A DNA stretch of 6,512 nt from contig SKZL01000209.1 in the NCBI GenBank assembly GCA_007127395.1, positions 1 to 6,512 on the forward strand, in the 5' to 3' direction. A program made the translations under genes and the position numbers. The stretch's first letter is position 1. Each line of letters opens with the position of its first letter. Below are positions 1 through 5,376 of the stretch, in pieces. Below the pieces are notes generated by a model, which was not told where the DNA came from, ran no database searches, and was given only the letters and a program-made list of their open reading frames with translations. Source of the stretch: Balneolaceae bacterium (GTDB taxonomy: Bacteria; Bacteroidota; Rhodothermia; Balneolales; Balneolaceae).

Positions 1-930
1 TACCGAAATCTCCGGTAGCCTTTTTTCAATGGCATCCCTTTTGGACTCAAGCCAGGGGGGAAGGATCAACTTCTGACCCAATTTATCGGGATCTTCATCC
101 ACATCATATCCAGGTCCATCGGTGGCAATCTCAAACAGCACTCCGCCCGGTGTCTGAAAATAAACAGAATGAAACCAATGCCGATCGATCACTTGGGAGG
201 GGCTAAGACCCATCTCAATCACCTTCTTCCGCAATGCAACGAGCGCCTCATCATCGGCAGCGCGAAATGCCACATGGTGAATGATTCCCCGGCCGTTTGC
301 TGACGGTTTAGATTCTCCCTCTTCAATAATCACTGAACCTCCGATCGGCGCATCTGTGGTATAGTGCCATCGATTCCCATGATGGTCACTTTTCTTAAAA
401 CCAAATAGTGTTTCAAGTACATCGGCTGTCGGACCCTGTTCTTTCAGGTTCAATGTGGTTCCACGAAAACCGCGGATACCGTACTCTTCAGGGACTGAAC
501 CCTTATCCCAGCCAGGTAAAGAATCAACTTGCTCATCAAATACCAGCTCCAGTTTCATCAAATCAGGATCTTTGAAACCGATGGCCTGCTGACCAAATCT
601 GTCATACGGCCCATCAAAATCGATCCCCTCGTTTCCAAACCGTTCTGCCCAATACTCCATGCTTCCGGATGGAACGGCCAGTGCTACCTGTACAGCTTCA
701 CCAAGACCCGATTTTCCCTGTATCGCCATTGGCCAGGGGAAAAAGGTAAGTCCTGATCCCGGTGAACCGTCTGCATTTCCATAAAAGAGGTGGTAGGTCC
801 CGGGGTCATCCTGGTTCACTGATTTCTTTACGAGCCTCATACCCAGAGAGCGAACATAAAACTCCGCATTTCGCTGCGCATCACCCGACAGGGCGGTGAT
901 GTGATGAATTCCTTGTCTATTCTTATCCAT
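1..930 (-). CDS. VOC-family ring-cleaving dioxygenase (MhqO-like), 3' end off the window
   Basis: The 310 codons in the window read without a stop from ATG at 930 to the left edge, so only a short C-terminus is missing (relatives run about 310-325 residues). Two vicinal-oxygen-chelate modules are visible. The first begins GIHHITAL (residues 7-14). The second carries GIIHHVAF (215-222) and GVLFEIATDGPGYD (263-276). By family analogy the metal, usually Fe(II), is held by a His of the H9-H10 pair, one of H218-H219, and E267. Relatives cleave or detoxify hydroquinones and catechols in the cytoplasm, and in Bacillus they are induced by quinone stress under MarR-type regulators. The exact substrate cannot be read here. 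The start is firm: an in-frame stop lies three codons upstream and the HHITAL motif sits right behind the Met. There is no clear Shine-Dalgarno. The gene has its own promoter-like region and is not obviously in an operon with the small membrane protein upstream. Confidence 0.9.
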   Translation of the reverse strand, partial: MDKNRQGIHHITALSGDAQRNAEFYVRSLGMRLVKKSVNQDDPGTYHLFYGNADGSPGSGLTFFPWPMAIQGKSGLGEAVQVALAVPSGSMEYWAERFGNEGIDFDGPYDRFGQQAIGFKDPDLMKLELVFDEQVDSLPGWDKGSVPEEYGIRGFRGTTLNLKEQGPTADVLETLFGFKKSDHHGNRWHYTTDAPIGGSVIIEEGESKPSANGRGIIHHVAFRAADDEALVALRKKVIEMGLSPSQVIDRHWFHSVYFQTPGGVLFEIATDGPGYDVDEDPDKLGQKLILPPWLESKRDAIEKRLPEISV

Positions 931-952
931 TTTTAATTAGTTACGTTGAATT

Positions 953-966
953 GTTTAATGTTAAAC
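953..966. promoter_or_regulatory. 14-bp palindrome over the predicted -10/start region (possible operator)
   Basis: GTTTAA, two bases, TTAAAC is a perfect inverted repeat. It overlaps the predicted -10 hexamer of the dioxygenase promoter and extends toward the start site. Its position fits a repressor site, but a short AT-rich palindrome can also arise by chance. Confidence 0.3.
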
Positions 967-991
967 TAAATAGAATTCGTGAAATTGTCAA
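961..991 (-). promoter_or_regulatory. Putative promoter of the ring-cleaving dioxygenase gene
   Basis: On the minus strand a perfect TTGACA (991-986) is followed after 17 bases by TAGTTT (968-963), a sigma-70-like -35/-10 pair. It would start transcription about 25-30 bases before the ATG at 930. TAGTTTAA also partly resembles the Bacteroidota TAnnTTTG -7 box. The prediction rests on sequence match and spacing only. Confidence 0.45.
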
Positions 992-1036
992 GTTCAGATA
1001 TCGTTTTGCACGCCAGACCATCGGTAGCACAACTCA

Positions 1037-1065
1037 TTCTATTGTATCATAATGATACAATAGAA
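1037..1065. promoter_or_regulatory. 29-bp near-perfect palindrome: operator or AT-rich transcript-end hairpin
   Basis: The 14-base arms TTCTATTGTATCAT and ATGATACAATAGAA flank a single central A with no mismatch. The site lies two bases past the stop codon of the small membrane-protein gene and about 45 bases upstream of the dioxygenase -35 box. A single-base centre and AT-rich arms suit a dimeric regulator site (MarR-like sites have this kind of form). As RNA it could fold into a hairpin ending the upstream transcript, but no T-run follows on the minus strand, so a classic intrinsic terminator is less likely. Confidence 0.45.
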
Positions 1066-1067
1066 AG

Positions 1068-1400
1068 CTACCCATAAAATCCCTGGAAAATGGTTATACC
1101 TATTAACAGATAGATCACAACAACACCAATGATTACAGGTTTGTGAGCATTCTTTGGGAATTTTTGGCGGAATTTTGGGGAAAGTAAAGAGAGAACAAGG
1201 ATCAAACCTCCGAAGAAAAGGGCAGCAAGAGCTGTTTTGAGTCCGCCAAGGATGACAGAAGCATCCAGTAAACCCGGAAATTGCATGCCCTCCAGATGAA
1301 TCTCTGCTATTCTCCACCCAAGATACTCATATTGTACCCCCAGAAAGCAGGAGATCAATACCGTGATAAATATTTTTTTCCACTGAACATTTTTCATCAT
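1068..1400 (-). CDS. Small membrane protein of unknown function (three predicted helices)
   Basis: This 110-residue protein is not one I recognise. Its composition supports a real membrane protein: a basic N-terminus (MMKNVQWKK), a hydrophobic stretch at about 9-25, a second at about 48-73 that is rich in Leu, Ala and Gly, a basic cytoplasmic-looking loop (SPKFRQKFPKNAHK, 74-87), and a third helix at about 88-107. The loop charges favour the 74-87 segment facing the cytoplasm. Two adjacent Met codons (1400 and 1397) could serve as start, and neither has a Shine-Dalgarno. The gene is transcribed toward the dioxygenase gene, 137 bases away, with a strong palindrome between them, so co-transcription is uncertain. 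The overlapping frames are less protein-like (Cys/Pro/His-rich). Confidence 0.6.
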   Translation of the reverse strand: MMKNVQWKKIFITVLISCFLGVQYEYLGWRIAEIHLEGMQFPGLLDASVILGGLKTALAALFFGGLILVLSLLSPKFRQKFPKNAHKPVIIGVVVIYLLIGITIFQGFYG

Positions 1401-1549
1401 GGTGAATATACGTCAAGATTTCACATGGATTCATTCGATCAATACTATTTCGCTGTTTGTAGAAATATATCAAGTTTCAAACCTTCCGCGTATAACTCTA
1501 TCCCTTTGAATTATTTCCCTTTGTTATTACGAATAAGTAAATATTCTAC

Positions 1550-1578
1550 TTGACATTCTTCTAAAATATTATTTCAAT
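1550..1578 (+). promoter_or_regulatory. Possible promoter of the alpha/beta-hydrolase gene
   Basis: A perfect TTGACA (1550-1555) is followed after 17 bases by TTCAAT (1573-1578), which matches four of six -10 positions. This would give a leader of about 40 bases before the ATG at 1627. The -10 box is weak and no Bacteroidota TAnnTTTG box is correctly spaced, so this is tentative. Confidence 0.3.
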
Positions 1579-1617
1579 TCAAGATATTTGCAGTTCTATC
1601 TATAAACTATTTGAAAT

Positions 1618-1626
1618 GAGGGGGTT
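1618..1626 (+). promoter_or_regulatory. Ribosome binding site of the hydrolase gene
   Basis: GAGG at 1618-1621, within a G-rich run, lies five bases before the ATG at 1627. It is the only good Shine-Dalgarno in the window and supports this start. Confidence 0.6.
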
Positions 1627-3309
1627 ATGAGGATACAAGTAGATGATCAACGCAGAACTTATCAATATCAAAAGGACGATCAGGTCATTCCGTTTATACT
1701 GCTCGGTGAGAATGGTAGAACAGATAATGATCAGGTTCTGGCCAAAATTTTTCATAATCGGGTTGAACCGGTTGAAAAATTCTGGGGTACTCTCGGGAAT
1801 GCCGATAACAGCCGGTATCAATGGAGTGGACATATAGAGTGTTCGGGTGATGGTAACAGAGAATCGACCGGTATCACACTCAGGGAAATAGAGGAGCTGT
1901 ACAATCTGCATGAACGGATTAGTGAGTCCGGTGAAAGAGTCATTGAGAGATACATCGATCTGGATAAACTGGAATTCCCGGACTTTCCGGAAAAAGTGGA
2001 AACAGAAAATTTACCTGAGCTGCGTCTGACCATCTTCCTGGGACAGGATGAGGGAGCTGAGGTCTACTTGCAACACTATACCGATCCGGGTAACGATGCT
2101 GATGTGGAGTATCTGCTCTGTGAACCCACAGATGGAATGGAGACGCACCAAAGGGACCGACTGACGTACAATATTCCGATTTTCCCCAGGAAAAAACTGA
2201 CCTCTTTTGGGAGGGGTACAAAGTGGCTCAAACAGTCGGAACTGGAAGAGATGGAGCGGTTTGTCGTTAAAATCTTAACCTTTAAAAGAGAGGCCTCTGT
2301 TGACAGTCACAAATTATTGGACAGAGCAATCAACCGGATCATCGGCAAAAGGTTCAGGGTTTCGATTTATGATGTTGAAAGCAATTCATTTAACGAAATT
2401 TCAACACCTCAATCTATTGACAGTTCCAAAAAGACACTGATTCTCATTCATGGAACGCTTTCTTCGATCGATGGGTCGTTTAACGGATTATTAAAGGAGC
2501 CTTTTAAAGGAAAGGAGTCATGGTTGAAATATTTGATCGAGTCTCAAGATATCAGGATTGAACAGGTAATTGGCGTAGATCATGATACACTTACGAAAAC
2601 AGCTATCGAAAATGCAGATCAATTCATCGATTTTCTGAATGGTGAGGTTCAGTTTGAACATCCGGTATCGATGATGAGTACAAGCCGGGGAGGGTTGGTC
2701 ATAAAATCCTTATGTGGCAAATACAAGGATATTTTGCCTGTAGACCGTGCGATCACAGTGGCATGTGCAAATTATTGCGGTTTTTTTGTCACGAAAGGAA
2801 GTCGAAGTAAACGAAAACGCGGTGTCTCATATGCAATCACGGCACTTATCAAAATGCTGATTGGATCAAAATGGTCATTAATCATCAAATTACTTTCTAC
2901 TCAAAGCTATGAATTCCTGTTGAGCCTGCCCGGCTTGCAAAGCATGACAAAAGGGAGTGAAGTACAGAAGGAGATTCAGAGTTTCAAACCTGATCCCGCT
3001 ACTGTTTTTTATCCGATTGTCGGTAAACAGAAATCGAGAAATTGGTTTTTTGGCACATTGGGGGCGACTGCCAAATTCCTGTTCATCAATAGACTCTTAG
3101 GGAAAGATCATGACTGGGTACTGGGCAGTGAACAGCAATATTTAATGCCCAGGGGGAATCTGGCTGCTTCATTTTTAAACAAAGATTATAAAGAGATCAT
3201 GATTAGTGTCCTGATCCACATGTCCTATCTGAATGCCGATAAAACGGCTCTTGATGGCCGAGAATGGGGAGATGATGTCAAAGAGATGGTAGAAGGGTAT
3301 CTGGGCTAA
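1627..3309 (+). CDS. DUF7379-type alpha/beta-hydrolase protein with an unrecognised N-terminal region
   Basis: This 560-residue, apparently soluble protein has no signal peptide. The C-terminal part (about 268-560) is an alpha/beta-hydrolase. It shows the oxyanion-side strand TLILIHGT (270-277), the segment IGVDHDTLTKTAIENADQFI (315-334), and the nucleophile elbow STSRGGLVIKSL (351-362) with S353 as likely nucleophile. A lid-like region ends in LPGLQSM (434-440), and DHDWVLGSEQQYL (494-506) is followed by HMSYLN (531-536). By family pattern, D496 and H531 would complete the triad; this is inferred. The IHGT...SRGGL...LPGL order matches hydrolases labelled DUF7379, which often occur in multidomain proteins with CHAT or other modules. 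Residues 1 to about 240 are acidic and match no domain I know. A basic loop (SRSKRKRG, 392-399) precedes a hydrophobic helix (about 401-423). The start is supported by GAGG. The gene stands alone: it is divergent from its left neighbour and followed by a repeat. Substrate and role are unknown. A lipase, esterase or peptidase-like activity is possible. Confidence 0.8.
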   Translation: MRIQVDDQRRTYQYQKDDQVIPFILLGENGRTDNDQVLAKIFHNRVEPVEKFWGTLGNADNSRYQWSGHIECSGDGNRESTGITLREIEELYNLHERISESGERVIERYIDLDKLEFPDFPEKVETENLPELRLTIFLGQDEGAEVYLQHYTDPGNDADVEYLLCEPTDGMETHQRDRLTYNIPIFPRKKLTSFGRGTKWLKQSELEEMERFVVKILTFKREASVDSHKLLDRAINRIIGKRFRVSIYDVESNSFNEISTPQSIDSSKKTLILIHGTLSSIDGSFNGLLKEPFKGKESWLKYLIESQDIRIEQVIGVDHDTLTKTAIENADQFIDFLNGEVQFEHPVSMMSTSRGGLVIKSLCGKYKDILPVDRAITVACANYCGFFVTKGSRSKRKRGVSYAITALIKMLIGSKWSLIIKLLSTQSYEFLLSLPGLQSMTKGSEVQKEIQSFKPDPATVFYPIVGKQKSRNWFFGTLGATAKFLFINRLLGKDHDWVLGSEQQYLMPRGNLAASFLNKDYKEIMISVLIHMSYLNADKTALDGREWGDDVKEMVEGYLG

Positions 3310-3324
3310 AATAACTGGATAAAT

Positions 3325-3440
3325 GTCATCCTGTCCCGACAGCTGTCGGGATCAGGATCCCAAGATTACGGAGTTAATTAGAATCAATAGGTTTTACTTA
3401 ATTCATGGGTTACGAGATGCTGAAATAAATTCAGCATGAC
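3325..3440. repeat. Composite hairpin repeat, copy A (REP/BIME-like)
   Basis: The element starts GTCATCCTG and ends CAGCATGAC, so its ends are inverted relatives of each other (GTCATCCTG against GTCATGCTG on the other strand). The left hairpin pairs ATCCTG (3328-3333) with CAGGAT (3353-3358) around a perfect 16-bp palindrome, CCCGACAGCTGTCGGG (3335-3350). The right hairpin is ATGCTGAA (3417-3424), loop ATAAA, TTCAGCAT (3430-3437). The spacer between them (3359-3413) is 55 bases, the same length as in copy B and about 64% identical without gaps. It sits between two plus-strand genes and has no T-run, so it is not a classic terminator, although its hairpins could stabilise or end transcripts. 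Confidence 0.7.
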
Positions 3441-3453
3441 CGTAGATTGCATT

Positions 3454-3475
3454 GGTGAAATAATTCCAGCATAAC
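3454..3475. repeat. Degenerate second copy of the right-hand hairpin motif
   Basis: These 22 bases align without gaps at 18 of 22 positions with the copy A right hairpin and its tail (3419-3440). The offset is 35 bases. The intervening GACCGTAGATTGCATTGG resembles the GACGTTGATGTGG linker of the tandem array at 4528-4663. It looks like a decayed tandem unit appended to copy A. Confidence 0.5.
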
Positions 3476-3536
3476 ATTAGCTTAGTTTTGCAAAATCACT
3501 GCATACTTTTTTCTAAAAGTTTAGCATATTCATGTA

Positions 3537-4436
3537 ATGAATACTATCAAACAGCTCCTCATCTGGGTTCTCAAAATAGCGGGATTATCCATCCTTTATA
3601 TCCCCATCTGGAGCGCAGGAGCTATGGCACTACAGGGGAACATGCCCGACATCCAATCCGAACCCGGTTTGATGAACGAAACAATGGCCATGCTGTTTCT
3701 TGCACTGGTCAATACGCTGCTCATAGTAAGCCTCATTGTAACCTCAAAATGGAGAGGATGGAAGCTTGCCCTTATCCTTGCCATCGCATATTACGGCTCA
3801 TTCACATTTATCACTCAGATCGAAACCTGGTACTTTCTGCACGGCATCACCGTCACCTCTGAACTGATATCGGGGCTCTTCATCATGGGCCTATCTGTAC
3901 CGCTTGTATTCATTCCGGCTGCCATTTTTATCTGTGGTTACTGGAAGCGAAAAGGCACCAAACCATCCGTTAAGATATTCGCAATGCCGGTCAGACAATT
4001 CATCCTTAAACTGGCAGCTGTTTCCATCATTTATGTCATTATTTACTGGCTGGCCGGTTATTTCATCGCCTGGCAAAATCCGGAGTTGAGAGCCTTTTAC
4101 GGAAGTACGGGCGAAATCATCCCTTTCTGGGAGCATACTCTTCAAACCTTAACAGATACCCCGGATCTGTTTATTTTGCAGCTTGTGAGGGGAGCAATAT
4201 TTGTACTTCTGGTCTACCCGGTGATACGAGGTTCAACAGTCAATCCATGGGCAACTGCGATAATCATCGGTGCACTGCTGGCGGTTCCACATCTTAGCCA
4301 TATACTTGCTAACCCATTGATGCCCATTGCAGAAGTACGGTTCAGCCATATGATTGAAACAGCCTCATCCACCTTTCTCTTTGGGATGATTATCGTCTGG
4401 CTTTTCCATCGAAAACATCGCAATAATGAAATGTAG
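3537..4436 (+). CDS. Multi-pass membrane protein of unknown function (about eight helices)
   Basis: I do not recognise this 299-residue protein. Hydrophobic segments lie at about 7-31, 49-69, 75-98, 107-134, 153-177, 211-229, 237-257 and 271-290, which makes it an integral inner-membrane protein with little soluble mass. Basic loops (KWRGWK at 71-76, YWKRKGTK at 135-142, HRKHR at 291-295) suggest cytoplasmic faces at those points and a cytoplasmic C-terminus. Polar positions inside or at the edge of helices (for example E96 and H102 near TM3, H252 and H255 near TM7, E267 and H271 before TM8) could be functional but match no motif I know. The ATG at 3537 is the first start after an in-frame stop at 3522-3524. 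An ATG five bases upstream is followed at once by a stop. No Shine-Dalgarno is seen. The 227-base gap and repeat upstream argue against an operon with the hydrolase gene. Confidence 0.75.
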   Translation: MNTIKQLLIWVLKIAGLSILYIPIWSAGAMALQGNMPDIQSEPGLMNETMAMLFLALVNTLLIVSLIVTSKWRGWKLALILAIAYYGSFTFITQIETWYFLHGITVTSELISGLFIMGLSVPLVFIPAAIFICGYWKRKGTKPSVKIFAMPVRQFILKLAAVSIIYVIIYWLAGYFIAWQNPELRAFYGSTGEIIPFWEHTLQTLTDTPDLFILQLVRGAIFVLLVYPVIRGSTVNPWATAIIIGALLAVPHLSHILANPLMPIAEVRFSHMIETASSTFLFGMIIVWLFHRKHRNNEM

Positions 4437-4443
4437 TTTTTTT

Positions 4444-4549
4444 GTCATCCTGAACTTGTTTCAGGATCTTAAGGTTTATGAGTTCATTATGAGCAACGGA
4501 TTTTGCATCACTCATTGGTTTTGAGATGCTGAAATAAATTCAGCAGGAC
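4444..4549. repeat. Composite hairpin repeat, copy B (REP/BIME-like)
   Basis: This has the same architecture as copy A. The left hairpin is ATCCTGAA (4447-4454), loop CTTGT, TTCAGGAT (4460-4467), preceded by GTC. A 55-base spacer (4468-4522) follows, then the right hairpin GCTGAA (4528-4533), loop ATAAA, TTCAGC (4539-4544), and then AGGAC. It begins eight bases after the stop codon of the membrane-protein gene, behind a run of seven T's (4437-4443). It lies between convergent genes, where its hairpins could help end transcription from either side. No T-run follows a hairpin on either strand, so it is not a textbook terminator. Confidence 0.7.
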
Positions 4550-4663
4550 GTTGATGTGGATGATATATATTCAGCAGGACGTTGATGTGGATGATATATA
4601 TTCAGCAGGACGTTGATGTGGATGATATACATTCAGCAGGACGCTGGTATGGCTGAAATAAAT
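4528..4663. repeat. 31-bp tandem array (about 4.4 units) grown from the right-hand hairpin
   Basis: Units begin at 4528, 4559, 4590 and 4621, with a partial fifth at 4652. The constant core is ATTCAGCAGGACG, repeating at exactly 31 bases (4538, 4569, 4600, 4631). Unit 1 opens with the intact hairpin arm GCTGAAATAAAT. Units 2-4 open with GATGATATATAT, so they can no longer form the full hairpin. The partial fifth returns to GCTGAAATAAAT. Units 2 and 3 are identical over all 31 bases, and unit 4 has drifted (CGCTGGTATG in place of CGTTGATGTG). It ends about 14 bases before the 3' end of the amidohydrolase gene. Confidence 0.85.
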
Positions 4664-4677
4664 ATATCAATACCGTG

Positions 4678-5376
4678 TTATGCCGTAATCTCATTACATT
4701 CTGCAATTTTACGGCATATCATCAACCACTCGGTATTTTTCTTAAAATAGTACTTCTGATTAACTTCAAGCTCTATACCACTGTATTGTTCAGCCGGGAA
4801 ATAGTTACGGAGTGCCGTTGTTAATCCATCAGCTGTTCCTTTATAGGGTTGGTTCATCCGTACATGAAAAAATTCCGATAAACCGGTTTTCCACCCGGCA
4901 GCAAACTTCTTTTCAGTGCTCCGTCCAGGGTCATAAAGTAAACCGATATCAAAATCCCTGGATTTACCACAAAGAACAGGAGTAAACGTATGAACACTGA
5001 TATGCAGAAGGCGACCGGAGTTTGAAATGCTTTCTCTCACTACATTCACGATTTTTTCACGATATGGCCGGTAGAACCGTTCCAACAGTTCAGCTTTTAT
5101 CTCATCACCTGCACACTTTGAATATTCAGAAAAGAGCTTGTGATGGTGTTCTGAACGGTTTGGTTCAATTAATAATCTCGAATATGGATAGGAGAGAAGT
5201 GGAGCTCTCCAACTTTCGGAAAGTGATTCAGCCAGTTCCATTGCACCCGGATCCCAGCCTCTGTGTGATTTCAGGGTGGAACCTGCATCCCTGAACAGTA
5301 AGCGGTATTTTTCGGGAATATCATACCCCGCATGTTCGCACGTGAGTAGTATTTTATGGGATAAACGGCTTACCAT
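4678..5376 (-). CDS. N-formylglutamate amidohydrolase family protein
   Basis: The family (PF05013, HutG-type fold) consists of metal-dependent amidohydrolases related to zinc carboxypeptidases. Characterised members hydrolyse N-formylglutamate to formate and glutamate. This 232-residue form matches the short subfamily along its length: LLTCEHAGYDIP (10-21), SHRGWDPGAMELA (37-49), RLLIEPNRS (67-75), LLHISVHTFTP (123-133), DIGLLYDPGR (143-152), NQPYKGTADGLTTALR (175-190) and GIELEVNQKY (200-209). The conserved His, Glu and Asp residues in these motifs are the likely metal and catalytic groups; exact roles are by analogy. A longer frame opens at 5448, but the start chosen is ATG 5376. It leaves nine residues before the first motif, whereas the upstream extension is unlike the family and lies inside the ligase gene. 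The gene overlaps the end of that upstream gene by 23 bases, suggesting translational coupling. No histidine-utilisation gene is nearby, so the true substrate may be another N-acyl or gamma-glutamyl compound. Confidence 0.88.
   Translation of the reverse strand: MVSRLSHKILLTCEHAGYDIPEKYRLLFRDAGSTLKSHRGWDPGAMELAESLSESWRAPLLSYPYSRLLIEPNRSEHHHKLFSEYSKCAGDEIKAELLERFYRPYREKIVNVVRESISNSGRLLHISVHTFTPVLCGKSRDFDIGLLYDPGRSTEKKFAAGWKTGLSEFFHVRMNQPYKGTADGLTTALRNYFPAEQYSGIELEVNQKYYFKKNTEWLMICRKIAECNEITA
5354..5376 (-). other. 23-base gene overlap, likely translational coupling
   Basis: The ATG of the amidohydrolase gene (5376-5374) lies inside the last codons of the ligase gene, which stops at 5356-5354 in another frame. 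No other usable start codon precedes the conserved TCEHAG motif except those further inside the ligase gene. Confidence 0.7.

Larger units (their letters stand above)
1401..1626. other. Divergent intergenic region
   Basis: This 226-base AT-rich gap separates the divergent starts of the small membrane protein (minus) and the hydrolase (plus). I see no RNA gene, repeat or convincing small gene in it. The only promoter-like signal judged worth listing is the plus-strand TTGACA near its right end. Confidence 0.6.

Noticed and set aside
529..756. 75-codon plus-strand open frame
   Set aside because: It is a shadow of the dioxygenase gene on the other strand, which has clear family motifs across this stretch.
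1039..1317. 92-codon minus-strand open frame overlapping the small membrane-protein gene
   Set aside because: It is rich in Cys, Pro and His and has no membrane or domain pattern; the alternative frame has clear transmembrane segments.
1440..1473. Possible minus-strand promoter for the small membrane-protein gene (TTGATA at 1473-1468, TAGTATTG at 1447-1440)
   Set aside because: The spacing of about 23 bases after TTG is long for a Bacteroidota promoter and the -10 match is imperfect; too weak to list.
4437..4467. Intrinsic terminator after the eight-helix membrane-protein gene
   Set aside because: The T-run (4437-4443) comes before, not after, the hairpin on the plus strand, and on the minus strand the hairpin is followed by A's.
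4528..4663. CRISPR array
   Set aside because: The whole 31-base unit repeats with no unique spacers, so it is a tandem minisatellite.
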